Source: an uncultured Steroidobacter sp. (lineage in GTDB: Bacteria > Pseudomonadota > Gammaproteobacteria > Steroidobacterales > Steroidobacteraceae). From it: a stretch of 64,000 nt of DNA. Shown here in pieces: positions 47,701 to 57,424 of this stretch. Each line of letters opens with the position of its first letter. Position 1 is the stretch's first letter. The DNA is taken from NCBI RefSeq assembly GCF_937958065.1, contig NZ_CALFXI010000001.1, positions 1 to 64,000 on the forward strand. The letters are read 5' to 3'. The position numbers and the translations under genes were made by a program. The notes below the pieces were generated by a model. The model worked only from the letters and a program-made list of their open reading frames with translations, was not told the DNA's origin and did no database searches.

Positions 47701-50700
47701 TGAGTGCGCCCAACGTGGCCGTGCTGTTGATGTTGTACACGCGCGTGTCGAGGCCGTCGCCACCGTCGATCGTACCTGTGATGGTCGTCCCGTCGTGTAC
47801 GACGAAGATGTCATCACCCGCGCCGAGGAAGAACGTGCCGCCGCCCGTATCGAACGTGCCGGCCACGTCGAGCACGTCATTGCCGTCGCCCAGATCGCCG
47901 GTCGCAAGCAGTGTGCTGCCGGAATTCACGATGATCGAGTTGACGCCCGTGCTGCCGGTGATCGCGGTCTGCGTCGCGCCTGCAGCCTGCACACTGCCGT
48001 CGACGTTCAAAGTCGCGTCATCTGCGACTGCCACCGTGGCCGTCTCCAGCGTCCCGTCCACATCCAGCGTGCCGCTGTCGATGGTCGTGCTGTCATACAT
48101 ATGTGTGCCGACGAGCGTTGCCGTGCCGGTGTTCTGCTTCACCAACTGCTCGAAGCCGGTCACGTTCGTGCCGTCGAACGTGAAGTCCGAAACATTGTCG
48201 AGCACCACGCTGTCGCCGCCCACGGCATTACCGCCGTCAATTACCGCGCTCAGCACAGCGCCGTCTTGGAGCGTCAGCACGTCGTCCCCATCGCCGAGAT
48301 CGATGTTGCCGGTGCCGCTCACGATACCGGCCACGGTAAAGGTGTCATCACCGGTGCTGCCAGCGTATGCACCATCGACACTTAACGTCGCGCCCGCATC
48401 CACGGTTGTGGCCTGCACGCCCGCAACGTTGCCGGCAGCGGCAATATTGAGCGTGCCGCCCTCAACTGCCACCTCGAGCAGATCTGTCGTCGCAGGCCCG
48501 TTGATGTTGAGCGTGCCTGCGTTGCGCTTCGTGAGACCTTCGAATTCCTGCAGCGCTCCGACGTTCGCCACGCCGGCGATGTCGTACACACGAGTGTCGA
48601 GACCCGCGCCGCCGACGACCGTACCAAGCACGGTCGTGCCGTCGTGAATCACGAACGTATCGTCGCCCGCACCCAGGTTGAAGTTGCCGCCGCCCGCATC
48701 GAGAGTGCCGGCTACATCAAGCACGTCCGCGCCGTCACCGAGATCGCCCGTCGCGGCCAAGGTAGCGCTTGCGTTCACGACCACCGTATTCACGCCAGCG
48801 CTGCCCGTGATCACGGCTTGCGCGCCACTGGCACCTTGCATCGTGCCGTCGACATTCAGCATCGTGCCGTCAGCCAGCGAAGCCGTGTCGGTCGCAAGGG
48901 CGCCGTCGACGTCGACTGTGCCTCCAGCGATGGTTGTGCCGTCATAAGTGTGTGAGCCGGCCAGCGTCGCGGTGCCCGCGTTTTGTTTGACGAACTGCTC
49001 GAAGCCAGTAATGTCCGTACCGTTCAGTGTGAACGCAGCAGCGTTGTCGAGCACGACGCGATCGCCAGCGGCATCCGCACCACCGTCGATCACCATGTTC
49101 AATGCCGCGCCGTCTTGAATCGTCAGTACATCGTCGCCGGCGCCGAGACCGATGGTGCCAGCACCGCTGACTGTCCCCGCGACGGTAAAGCTATCGTTAC
49201 CCGCGCTGCCGGCGTAGTTGCCGTCGATCTTCAGCATCGCGCCCGAGGCCACGGTGGTTGCCGTCACCGAGCTGACGGTGGCACCGGATGCAACGTCGAG
49301 GCTTCCGTCCTGCACGTCGACTGTTCCGAACGAAGAGCTCGCCGGACCCGCAATGTTGAGCGTGCCGACGCCTCGTTTCGTCAGCGTCTCGAAACCGGTC
49401 ACACCACCGAGCGTGGCGTCGGTCGTGATGTTCGCCGTCAGCGTGTCGTTGCCCGCGCCGCCGTCGAGCGAGGTTGCAAGGCCGCTCAGGTCCGCGCCAT
49501 CGAGGATGGTGAGCTGATCATCGCCGTCCAGCATGTTCATGGTGCCGGAGCCAGTGATGGCGCCCGCCACCGCAAGCGTGTCGGCGCCAGCGGTGAAGTT
49601 GAATGCGCCATCGACGTTCAACGTCGCGTCGGCGCTCACGTTCGCGGTTTGAGTTGCGACACTGCCGCCCGCGGCCACATCGAGCACGCCGGCTTGCACC
49701 TGTACATCGACGAAATCGGAGGCGCCATTGATCTCGAGCGTGCCGACACCGGACTTGCCCAGCGATTCGAAGCCCGTGGTACTGCCGAGCGGGACGAGAT
49801 TGCCCGAGCTCACGTTCACGTTGAGCTGATCGTTGCCGGCACCGGCATCGAGCGTGCCGATGACCTGCGTGCTGTCATGCACGACGAAGATGTCATCGCC
49901 CGCGCCTAGCGAGAACACGCCAGCACCGGTATCGAGCGTGCCGGCGACATCGAGCACGTCGTTGCCATCGCCGAGATCGCCCGAGGCGAGCAGCGTGGCG
50001 CCGTCGTTCACGATGACCGTGTTGATGCCCGACGTTCCCGTAATTGATGTTTGCGTCGCGCCGGCGCCTTGCACTGTACCCGCGATATCGAGGGTCGCGC
50101 CGTCCGCAAGCGTCATGCTGTCCGCATTGAGTGTGCCGGCGACTGCGAGCGTGCCGGCGTTGACCGCTGCGCTGTCATAGGTGTGCGTGCCAGCGAGAGT
50201 TGCCGTGCCGCTGTTCTGCTTCACGAGCTCTTCGAAGCCCGCGACGTTCGTGCCGTCGAATGTGAGCGCGGAGCCGTTGTCCAGCACCACGCGATCGCCG
50301 GTGGTATCCGAGCCGCCGGCGATCGCTACGTTGACGGCGGCGCCGTCCTGGATCGTCAGCACATCATCGCCGGCGCCCAGGTTAACGTCACCGGCGCCGC
50401 TGACCGTGCCCGCTACCGTGAACGTGTCGTTGCCGCCGCTGCCGTTATAAGCGCCATCGACGTTGAGGTTGGCGCCGCTCGTCACGCTCGTACTCACTGC
50501 GCCGTCGATCGCAGCACCCGAAGCAACGTTCAACGTGCCGCCCTGCACTTCGACCTCGGCCAGCGCGGAGCTTCCCGGGCCGTTGATGTTGAGCGTGCCC
50601 GTGCCGTTCTTCGTGAGTCCTTCGAAGCCGACCAACGCGCCCACGCTGGCCGTGAGATTGATGTTATAGACGCGCGTGTCGTTACCCGCGCCGCCATCGA

Positions 50701-53700
50701 CCGTGCCGAGCACCGTTGTACCGTCGTGCACGACGAACGAATCGTCACCGTCGCCGAGCGAGAGCGTGCCGCCGCTGATCGTCGTGCCAGCAAACGTCTG
50801 AGTGCCCGTCATCGTGGCGACGCCGGTGTTTTGCTTGATGAGCTGCTCGAAGCCGGTGGTGGTATTGCCGGCGAACGTGAGCGCGGACGCGTTGTTGAGG
50901 ACCAATCGATCGATCGCGCCGGCCGCCGCATCCACGCCGGTTCCCGCGATCGTTGCGCCATCAGTCAACGTCAAAGTGTCATCGCCGGCGCCCAGGCTCA
51001 GTGCGCCGGCGCCCGTGTTCAGCGCACCGCTCAATGTCACGATGTCGCTGCCGTCGCCGAGATCGCCCGTGGCGCGCAAAGTTGCGCCGCTATTGACGAG
51101 CAGCGTGTTCGCGCCTGCGCTGCCGGTAATGGTCGTCTGCGTGGCACCCGCCGCTTGCACGGTCCCGTCGATATTCAGCGTCGTGCTATCGGCCATGTCG
51201 ACCGTGGCCGTGTCGAGCGTGCCATCGATGTCGAGGGCGCCCGCTTGGACGGTTGTGGCGGCAAACGTCTGGGTACCCGTCATCGTGGCCGTGCCGGTGT
51301 TCTGCTTGACGAGCTGCTCGAACCCGGCGGTCATGCCGCCGTCGAACGTCAGCGCACTTGCGTTGTGCAACACGAGCTCATCGTTCGTGCCAGCGCCGGC
51401 GTTCAGGCCCGTTCCGCTCAGTAACGCCCCATCGTTCAAGGTGACAGTGTCGTCTCCCGCGCCGAGGTTCAGCGTACCGGCGCCGGTGTCGAGCGTGCCC
51501 GCGACCGTTATCACATCGTTGCCGTCGCCGAGATCGCCGCCGTTCGTGCTCAACGTGGCGCCCGAGCTCACGAGCACCGTATTCGTACCAGCGCTGCCGG
51601 TCAGGGGACTACTCGCGTCGATGGTGCCGTCGACGTTCAACGTCGTGTTGTCGAACAGCGTGATCGCGCCGGTATTGAGCGTGCCGTCCACGTCGAGCGT
51701 GCCGGCCGTGACATTCGTGCCGAGACTGAAAGTTTGCGTGCCGGTCAGCGTCAGCACGCCGGTGTTCTGCTTGGTCAGCAGCTCGAAGTCGCTGAACCCC
51801 GTGCCATCGAAGGTGCCAGCGAGGGCGTTGTTTACACGCAGCGTGTCACCGGTCACCGCGCTCCCGGCATCGACGGTGCCACTTATGGTGGCACCGTCGT
51901 TCAATGTAAATATGTCGTCGCCCGCGCCAAGGCTCAGCGTCGAGGCGCCCGTGTCGAGCGTGCCGAGGACATCGATGATGTCGGTGCCGTCGCCGAGATC
52001 GCCGGTGGCCGCAAGCGTGCCGCCCGCATTGATATTGATGATGTTGGACGAACCGTCACCGGCGATCACGGCAGCGACGCCGTTGCCGTGCACCGCGCCG
52101 TTGACGATCAGCGTCGTCGCTTCGTCGTCGTTGAAAGTGATCGTGTCGGTCGTCAGGTCGCCGTCGATCTGCAGCGCGCCCTCGGAAATCGTAGTGGTGC
52201 CGGCGCTGTTGGTCGCGGTCAGCACCGTCGTGCCCTCGCCCATCTGCTCGATGATGCCCGGGCCGCTGATCTGGCCGGCGAAGTTGAACGTATCGCTGCG
52301 GTTGAAACCGAGCGTGCCGGTGTCGAACGCGAGGATCACCTGGCCGGTGCCGACATTGCCCGACATGCCGCCATTGCCGATGATCAGCTTGCCGTCATTG
52401 ATGACGGTGTTGCCGGTATAGGTATTGTCGGCGGTCAGGATCCAGGTGCCGGCGTCATTCTTGGCGAGGCTGGTCTGGGCCGAAGCGCTCTGATCGCGGA
52501 TCGTCACGCCCATGATGTTGTCGCCGGTATAAGTGCCGCCGAGCGTGAACGTGCGCGCGCCAGTGCCCGAGAAGCCCATCAAGCCGCCGCTGTTGGTGAA
52601 GTTGATGGCACCGGTGCCGGAGGACTCGATCAAGGTCGTGCCGGTACTGAGCGTGAACAGCCGGTTGGTGCTGTCGCCGGTGCCCACATAGCGCAGTCGC
52701 GCATTGGTGCCGATCCCCAGCCTGTTGGCGTCTGGGATCGACGCGCCGATGCTGCTTGCCTGGCCTCCGTCGGCCAGCTTCACCACCTCGAGCACGCCGT
52801 CGCTGATCGAGGTGGCGCCCGTGTAGCTGCTGCTGGTGCTAGTCAGTCTCCAGGTGCCTCCCTGCTCCTTGAGGAGGGACGTTGCGGAAGCACCGTTGTC
52901 GCCGAGCTCGGCGGCCATGATGTTCGTGGCGGTGTTCGCGCCCCCGAGGCGCAGCCGCCGAGCGCCGGTCCCAACGAACGAGACGGGCTCCGTGTTCGTG
53001 AATTCCAGTGCGCCGGTGCCGTCGTTGCGGATATATCCGTCCGCCGCGCCCAGCGTGAAGCTGCGATCCGTAGTGTCGCCGTCACCGATGTACTGGAGGC
53101 CCGCATTAGCGGCGCGGCCGATGACGAGGTTGCTCGCATCGTTGGAGGATGCGCCGATCGAGCTTGCCTGGTCCCCATCGGCCAGGCACGCGGCGGCGAT
53201 CCAGCCGCCATCGATCACCGTTCTCCCACCGTAGTTGTTACTGCAGCCCGTGAGGGTCTGCGTCCCGCCGTTCTTGATGAGCTCGCCCGTCGTGCCGGTG
53301 ATCCGCCCCGCGAAGGTCGAGGATCCGCCGTTGAGCGTCAGCGTCTTATCTCCGATGAGGATTTCCCCTCCGGTGGTGTTGTTGTCGCTCAGCGCGTAAA
53401 CCGTGTTGGAGAACCCGGTCATATCCACCGTCGCGCCGCTATGGATCCAGAGGTAACCGGAGCCTAGCGCCTGGGCCGAACCCGCTATCAGGGTGCCGGC
53501 CTCGACCGCAGTGCCCGTCGTGTGGGTGTTCGTGCCGGAAAGGATCAACGTGCCCAAGCCTCGCTTGGCAAGGCCGCCGGCCCCCACCACATCGCCTTCG
53601 AACTCCAGTTCGGTGGAGGCCTGTGTCACGTCGACATAGCCCCAACCGGACGGCAGCGTGATGCCGCGGTCAGTCACCTGGTCGCCGCCCGTGTAACGGA

Positions 53701-56700
53701 GGAAGCCGCTAGCGCCGATCTGGAGATATCCCGAATCGGCACTGGAGGCGCCGATGCCGCTGGCCACGCTGCCGTTGCGAATACAATTGGTGCTGAGCGT
53801 GCCGCCCCAAATGTGGGTCGCACCCGTATACGTGTGGTTGCAGCCGTCCAGCGTCTGCACGGCGCCGCCGGTGATGGCGAGCTCGCCCGCACCCGTGATC
53901 GTGCCGGTGAACTCTGCAGTCCTGCTGTTCAGCGTCAGCCTCGTCCCAAGGGCGCCGAGGTCCACCGTGCCGCTGCCGAGCAGCCCGCCCGCCGTGTTGC
54001 TGAAGGTCGCAAGCTCCAGCCGCGCCCCTGACGCGACGGTCATGAGGCCGTTATCCCGGCCGAAGGCGGTGCCAGAGCCGGCGCGCAGCGTGCCGGCGCT
54101 CACGGTGTTGCTGTTCTGAGTGTTGTTGCCAGCGAGAACCAGCGTGCCGGCGCCTTCCTTGACGAAGTTGTTGGCGCCCACCGCGTTTCCGCTCAGCGTC
54201 AGCGTCGTATCGGAAGAAGTCACGCTGACTGCCGCGCCCGAGGTGCCGGTGCCGAGCGTGAAGCCACGGTCGCTTTCAGCGGTGTCGCCGTCATACTGCA
54301 AGCGTGCACCGTTGCCGATTACCAGATTGGCCGAAGAGCTGCTCGACGCGCCGATGCTGCTCGCCTCGCCGCCGTTGGCAAGCGTGGTTACGGCCAGCGT
54401 GCCGCCTCTGATGCTGGTAATACCGGTGTAGCTGCTGTCCTCGTTGCTCAGCGTCAGCGTGCCCGCACCCGTTTTGACGAGGCCGGCGCCATCGGAGCTG
54501 ACGACCTCGCCACCGAAAATGAGGTTGGTTCCAGATTGCGTAACCTCGATCGTGCCCTCGCTAACGGCGCCCGAGCGCATCAGCGTGAAGCCGCGATCTG
54601 TCGCGACGTTGCCGCCGGTATAGCTGAGCGTGCCGCCTTCGAGCACCAGGTTGGATGCATCGGCCGAAGAATCGCCGATGCTGCTTGCCACACCGCCGTT
54701 GGCGAGCGTTCCGACTGAGAGCTTGCCGCGTGTGATCCAGGTTGCTCCGCTGTAAGTGTTGGCGGCATTGCCGAGCACGACGCTTCCCGTGCCCGTGCCG
54801 CCGATGGTGAGACCCGTGGCGCCGCCATTGTCGAGGATGGTGGAGTTGATGGTGAAAGTGCCGGCGCTGTTCTGTTGGATGCCGAGCACGCCGCCCGAAG
54901 CACCTCTGACCGAGCCGCCGGAGATCGTCTGGCTGGTCGAGCCAACATCGGAGGCGATGATGATGGTGCCGTCGACGCCGAGCGTCTGGCCGGTCTCGAC
55001 GTCGACCTGCGAATTTTGCGCAGCCGTATAGCGCAGTCCGCCGAGCTGCACGACGTTGTCACCGGCGGCGTCGCTCACAGTGCCGGTGAAAGCCGTGTTC
55101 GCCGCGCCGTCCGTATCAGTGACGACCTCGTTATCTGCCCAGGTGCTGGCGTCGTCCCCGAGAGCATAGGCAGTGAAGGCTATGATGTTGTCGTTCTCAT
55201 CCAGGGCCGCGTAGTCGGAGCCGTTCACCGTCGCCCAGCCGCCGAGCGTCGTGCCCGGCGCCACACGCATGGTGACGCCGCTGCCAATGCCGAAGTCGAT
55301 CTGGCCGCTGCTCCGGCTGACGGCGCCGTAGTTGACCGTGATCGTCCCATCGGCCCCGGCCGCCGCTGTGATCCTGTTGCTGCCCGCGGTGATGTTGAGG
55401 CCATCGAAGGTCTGGCTGTTCGCCTGGTCTTCGGCACCGATCAGCTGGACGGTGCCGCCGGACATGTTGAGAGTGGATGAGCTCGAAATGATGTCGTCGA
55501 TCGGCGCCCCGTCAGCAGCGAAATCCAGCGCGAGCGTGCCGCCGCCGATGTTGGTGTCGCCGCTATAGTCATTGGCTCCGGTCAGCGTCTGCGTTCCGTC
55601 GCCGAGTTTGGTGAAGCTGCCGCTACCGGTGATGCTGCCGCCGTAGCTGCGGGTTTGTCCCGTTGCGATGTCTACTGTCAGGTCGCCCGTGCCGAGCGCG
55701 ACGGTGCCGCCCATGCCGGAGAGGGACGACATCGTCAGGTCGAAATCGTTGAGATCGAGGGTGCCGGCGTTGACGACGAAGGAGGTCGAGCCGCCAAACG
55801 CACCGGCGCTGCCGGCGCGCAGCGTGCCGCCGTCCACAGTCGTTGCACCGGTATAGGTGTTGGCGCCTGTCAGTTCCCAGACGCCGTTGCCTGCGCTTGT
55901 GATGCCGCCCGCACCCGAGATGACGCCCGAGGCGGTGTTGGTTTCGACAGAGGTGCCGCCGAGCGTCAGCGTGCCGGTAAGCGAGACGTCGCCGGTCAGG
56001 CTGAGTGCACCGTCGCCGTCGTTGACGATCGACGAGTTGCCGCTGCTCGTCAACGGCCGGTCGGTGCTAGCGGCCGCGCCCGTGTAACGCAGCGTGGCAC
56101 TCGTTATCGTGATCGCCGATCCCTGTCCGAGCGAGCTGGCGAGCCCGGCGTTCGCGAGAACGGAGGCGTTGATGACGCCCCCACCGCTCAAGGTGACATT
56201 ACCGGTGAACGTGTTGGCTCCGGCAAGCGTGATGCTGCGGTCCGCACCGGCTACGAAGGTAACCGCGGGAGCGCCGCCGCTGAGTATGCCGAGCAGTTCG
56301 AAATCCGCGTTCACGGCCTGGAACTGAGTGCTTTGCGCCAGGTTGAAGCCGCCGCTGAGGGATAGCGTTCCCGTCCCTTCGTTGAGGAAACGGCGCAGCC
56401 CTCCGCCCTCCATCACCCAGTCCCGGTTCGAAACGTCGCCGTCGCCGATATAGCGAATGAGATCCTGACCGTCTCCTCTGGTGAATGTGATCGTGCCACC
56501 CGCGCCCAGCGAGCTCGGCTCGCCGACGTTGCGCACCGAAGTGAAATAGATGCTCCCGGTATTCCCATACCACCCGCTGAGCGTGACCGTTCCGGTGAAG
56601 TCGTTGTTGTCGTTGCTGAGCGTCGTGCCGAAGAACGCGTTGAGGTTGCCCGAACCTGTGAGCAGCGCGGATCCCGCGCCGGCGCCGTTCAGCGTGAGCG

Positions 56701-57424
56701 TCGTGCCTGCACCGATCGTCACGGTTCGGTTCGTCGAGCCCGAATCGATGGTCAGCGTTGCGTCGGCCGTGGTCGTGATCGCGTTGCCGATCGCGCCCAA
56801 CGCCGCATCGTTGCTCGCCTGCAAAGTACCGCCGCTCAGCGTTATGCCGCCGCTGAACGTGTTCGCTCCGGTCAGGTATAACGCGCCCGCTCCTGACTTG
56901 GTGAGCCCCGCCGAGCCGGCGAGGACGGCGCTGATGGTGGAGGTGCCGGTGGTCACCGTGATGGTCGGCGTCGTACCGGCAAGCGTCAGAATGTTGCCGC
57001 CGGTTCCCGAGATCGAATAACCGTTTGTGTTGAAGGTCAGCGCGTTGACGGTGATCGGCGCCCCGAGGGTTATCTCGCCGGCCGTACCGCTGAAGATGGC
57101 GTGATCGAGCGCGGCATTGTTCCAAGCTTGGTTGTAGGGGCCGAGCGTATCGCTGGAGTTCGGAGTCCAATACAGATTGCTCAGGTTCCAGAGGCCCGTC
57201 CCGCCGCTGCCGGGCGCCGTTTGATTGACGTCCCAGTATCTATCCACCGCCCAAGACGGCGAGATCAGGAGCGCCGCGAAGCCGCCGATCAACAGCTGGC
57301 TGACGGTTGGGGCCGCAACATCGGTGCGCGAGCGGCTGCGCTTGCCATGGGCCTTGGTCAGCTCCGAAGCGACCACCCACGCGCGCTGCGCCTCGGACCA
57401 GATGACACGATAGATATGATTCAT
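44780..57424 (-). CDS. giant autotransporter adhesin with mixed PATR and RTX-like repeats (4,214 aa)
   Basis: This type Va secreted protein begins with an ESPR-type extended signal (MNHIYRVIWSEAQRAWVVAS) and a hydrophobic core ending SWA near residue 59. Residues about 65-1,750 are autotransporter-associated beta-strand (PATR) repeats: GANTYTGATTVDGGTL-like units alternating with blocks such as SSIGASS...TDRGFTL. Residues about 1,760-3,620 are GDGNDVLDVAG and LGAGDDxFxxxDG repeats with several GGAGNDTL nonapeptides. More PATR repeats follow to about 3,875. A Pro/Asp-rich linker is near 3,880, and the barrel (about 3,895-4,214) ends in Phe. The frame is intact for 12.6 kb. It probably mediates adhesion or biofilm at the surface. 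No passenger protease or lipase domain was seen. Confidence 0.93.
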   Translation of the reverse strand: MNHIYRVIWSEAQRAWVVASELTKAHGKRSRSRTDVAAPTVSQLLIGGFAALLISPSWAVDRYWDVNQTAPGSGGTGLWNLSNLYWTPNSSDTLGPYNQAWNNAALDHAIFSGTAGEITLGAPITVNALTFNTNGYSISGTGGNILTLAGTTPTITVTTGTSTISAVLAGSAGLTKSGAGALYLTGANTFSGGITLSGGTLQASNDAALGAIGNAITTTADATLTIDSGSTNRTVTIGAGTTLTLNGAGAGSALLTGSGNLNAFFGTTLSNDNNDFTGTVTLSGWYGNTGSIYFTSVRNVGEPSSLGAGGTITFTRGDGQDLIRYIGDGDVSNRDWVMEGGGLRRFLNEGTGTLSLSGGFNLAQSTQFQAVNADFELLGILSGGAPAVTFVAGADRSITLAGANTFTGNVTLSGGGVINASVLANAGLASSLGQGSAITITSATLRYTGAAASTDRPLTSSGNSSIVNDGDGALSLTGDVSLTGTLTLGGTSVETNTASGVISGAGGITSAGNGVWELTGANTYTGATTVDGGTLRAGSAGAFGGSTSFVVNAGTLDLNDFDLTMSSLSGMGGTVALGTGDLTVDIATGQTRSYGGSITGSGSFTKLGDGTQTLTGANDYSGDTNIGGGTLALDFAADGAPIDDIISSSSTLNMSGGTVQLIGAEDQANSQTFDGLNITAGSNRITAAAGADGTITVNYGAVSRSSGQIDFGIGSGVTMRVAPGTTLGGWATVNGSDYAALDENDNIIAFTAYALGDDASTWADNEVVTDTDGAANTAFTGTVSDAAGDNVVQLGGLRYTAAQNSQVDVETGQTLGVDGTIIIASDVGSTSQTISGGSVRGASGGVLGIQQNSAGTFTINSTILDNGGATGLTIGGTGTGSVVLGNAANTYSGATWITRGKLSVGTLANGGVASSIGDSSADASNLVLEGGTLSYTGGNVATDRGFTLMRSGAVSEGTIEVTQSGTNLIFGGEVVSSDGAGLVKTGAGTLTLSNEDSSYTGITSIRGGTLAVTTLANGGEASSIGASSSSSANLVIGNGARLQYDGDTAESDRGFTLGTGTSGAAVSVTSSDTTLTLSGNAVGANNFVKEGAGTLVLAGNNTQNSNTVSAGTLRAGSGTAFGRDNGLMTVASGARLELATFSNTAGGLLGSGTVDLGALGTRLTLNSRTAEFTGTITGAGELAITGGAVQTLDGCNHTYTGATHIWGGTLSTNCIRNGSVASGIGASSADSGYLQIGASGFLRYTGGDQVTDRGITLPSGWGYVDVTQASTELEFEGDVVGAGGLAKRGLGTLILSGTNTHTTGTAVEAGTLIAGSAQALGSGYLWIHSGATVDMTGFSNTVYALSDNNTTGGEILIGDKTLTLNGGSSTFAGRITGTTGELIKNGGTQTLTGCSNNYGGRTVIDGGWIAAACLADGDQASSIGASSNDASNLVIGRAANAGLQYIGDGDTTDRSFTLGAADGYIRNDGTGALEFTNTEPVSFVGTGARRLRLGGANTATNIMAAELGDNGASATSLLKEQGGTWRLTSTSSSYTGATSISDGVLEVVKLADGGQASSIGASIPDANRLGIGTNARLRYVGTGDSTNRLFTLSTGTTLIESSGTGAINFTNSGGLMGFSGTGARTFTLGGTYTGDNIMGVTIRDQSASAQTSLAKNDAGTWILTADNTYTGNTVINDGKLIIGNGGMSGNVGTGQVILAFDTGTLGFNRSDTFNFAGQISGPGIIEQMGEGTTVLTATNSAGTTTISEGALQIDGDLTTDTITFNDDEATTLIVNGAVHGNGVAAVIAGDGSSNIININAGGTLAATGDLGDGTDIIDVLGTLDTGASTLSLGAGDDIFTLNDGATISGTVDAGSAVTGDTLRVNNALAGTFDGTGFSDFELLTKQNTGVLTLTGTQTFSLGTNVTAGTLDVDGTLNTGAITLFDNTTLNVDGTIDASSPLTGSAGTNTVLVSSGATLSTNGGDLGDGNDVITVAGTLDTGAGTLNLGAGDDTVTLNDGALLSGTGLNAGAGTNDELVLHNASALTFDGGMTAGFEQLVKQNTGTATMTGTQTFAATTVQAGALDIDGTLDTATVDMADSTTLNIDGTVQAAGATQTTITGSAGANTLLVNSGATLRATGDLGDGSDIVTLSGALNTGAGALSLGAGDDTLTLTDGATIAGTGVDAAAGAIDRLVLNNASALTFAGNTTTGFEQLIKQNTGVATMTGTQTFAGTTISGGTLSLGDGDDSFVVHDGTTVLGTVDGGAGNDTRVYNINLTASVGALVGFEGLTKNGTGTLNINGPGSSALAEVEVQGGTLNVASGAAIDGAVSTSVTSGANLNVDGAYNGSGGNDTFTVAGTVSGAGDVNLGAGDDVLTIQDGAAVNVAIAGGSDTTGDRVVLDNGSALTFDGTNVAGFEELVKQNSGTATLAGTHTYDSAAVNAGTLAVAGTLNADSMTLADGATLDIAGTVQGAGATQTSITGTSGINTVIVNDGATLLASGDLGDGNDVLDVAGTLDTGAGVFSLGAGDDIFVVHDSTQVIGTLDAGAGNDQLNVNVSSGNLVPLGSTTGFESLGKSGVGTLEINGASDFVDVQVQAGVLDVAAGGSVATQTANVSADATLNVDGAFNFTAGADTLAVAGAITGSGTMNMLDGDDQLTILDGADLSGLATSLDGGAGNDTLTANITTDATLGGVTGFETLTKRGVGTLNIAGPASSSFGTVDVQDGSLDVASGATVSSVTATTVASGAMLKIDGNYAGSAGNDSFTVAGTVSGAGTIGLGAGDDVLTIQDGAALNMVIDGGADAAGDRVVLDNAAAFTLNGTDITGFEQFVKQNAGTATLAGSHTYDGTTIAGGTVDVDGALATDTASLADGTMLNVDGTMQGASGAQAVITGSAGVNTVVVNASATLAATGDLGDGADVLDVAGTLDAGGGNFNLGAGDDTFVIHDGTTVLGTVVGGAGLDTRVYDIAGVANVGALQEFEGLTKRNAGTLNINGPATTDLLEVAVEGGTLNIAAAGNVAGVQATTVDAGATLSVDGAYAGSTGDDTFTVAGIVSGTGNIDLGDGDDVLTLQDGAVLSAVIDGGNAVGGDSVVLDNVSDFTFDGTNVTGFEQLVKQNTGTATLVGTHMYDSTTIDSGTLDVDGTLETATVAVADDATLNVDGSVQAAGATQTAITGSTGVNSIIVNSGSTLLATGDLGDGNDVLDVAGTFDTGGGTFFLGAGDDIFVVHDGTTITGTIDGGDGLDTRVYNINSTATLGALTNFEGLTKTGSGVLTIQGPASSDLAEVEVLDGTLDIEAGGGITGITNASVGAGATLNVNGAFDFTAGADVFEVAGTITGATAINMLDGDDRLTLSDGADLSGLASPLDGGAGTDTLIADIATTATLGSVSSFENLTKEGAGTLNVAASAAFETVLVDAGVLDVATGATVEASTATVSEGATVNLAGDLMFTPGADSFTVAGTVAGAGSIDMLDGDDQLIIQDGADLSGLANAIDGGDGDDTLTVDIATRATLGGAIGFETLIKQGVGVATIAGPANSMFDTVQVSEGELHVGADAFVDPTTTSVDAGATMTIDGIYHGTADADTFTLSGTLAGSGAVDLLEGDDVLTVNTGADVTFTGVFDANAASNDRFVLAGTGEDSFDLGLIGTVFQNFDEFHKEGTGTWRLTGAGSNDWTVTEGTLIGDTESFGGNIANAATVVFDQTAEGTYAGVISGNGTLIKENTGTLILSGTHTFSGNTQIAAGTLEVNGVLPSAIAMASGATLSGIGTVGTVNAPAGSVVAPGTANLPFGTLTIAGDYSGGGTVRINTVLGNETSDTGRLVIQGNVSGTSTVLVNRWSGNGAMTQGDGIEVIQVDGTSAADSFRLGQAVQAGAYEYLLYQGGSSDANDWYLRSELIDPSNPPDDGGDGEEPPTPAFRAGVPGYVLGHQANLEYGFTALGNLRARVGDQGRMIEGQSRERTSDAWMRVYADELDVGGTRFEAQDLQMATVQFGTDIYSSVSGNASTHFGLMASVGESSAMLFDDARAIAGLPTFTGQLETDAKGVGMYWTHYAANGAYVDLSAQALHYTNRYRDQTLTDADQGGWGGTVAAEIGNTYALGATGWLLEPGAQVAYQRLELDSFHDGVSRIEGAEDDGVRARADLRLLRTPSDWLGMSNASPYIGLGVQHDFRRASAVAIAGTTLNDEIPDTTGDVSIGFTGNVLSGVELHLDMRYQKATEGERDGLRANFGFRMMF
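46560..52150 (-). repeat. RTX-like GGxGxD/GAGDD repeat field
   Basis: In the autotransporter frame this encodes about 1,860 residues of related but unequal modules. Each has a GDGNDVLDVAG-type strand, a LGAGDDxFxxxDG strand and often a DGGAGNDTL nonapeptide, then a LTKxGxGTLNI or LVKQNTGTATLxG segment. Adjacent recurrences of the last segment lie about 850-1,230 bases apart, with shorter units of about 470 bases near 50,800-51,300. Confidence 0.75.
52200..57230 (-). repeat. PATR (autotransporter-associated beta-strand) repeat field
   Basis: The N-terminal 1,700 residues of the autotransporter carry beta-helix repeats. GGTL-type turns recur, and a larger block with ASSIGxSS...NLVI...Y.GD...TDRxFTL returns several times, for example near 52,665, 53,065, 53,665, 54,265, 54,590 and 56,050. 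Confidence 0.75.

Noticed and set aside
45620..48385. A 921-codon open frame on the + strand inside the autotransporter, and several other + strand frames of 300-626 codons in the same area
   Set aside because: They mirror the repeat-rich, high-GC minus-strand gene. Their translations are low-complexity and match no family, while the minus strand is one coherent autotransporter.
44780..57424. Dense tandem repeats that could suggest a CRISPR array or microsatellite locus
   Set aside because: Units are unequal, coding, in one open frame, and diverge in sequence. There are no constant repeats with unique spacers of fixed length.
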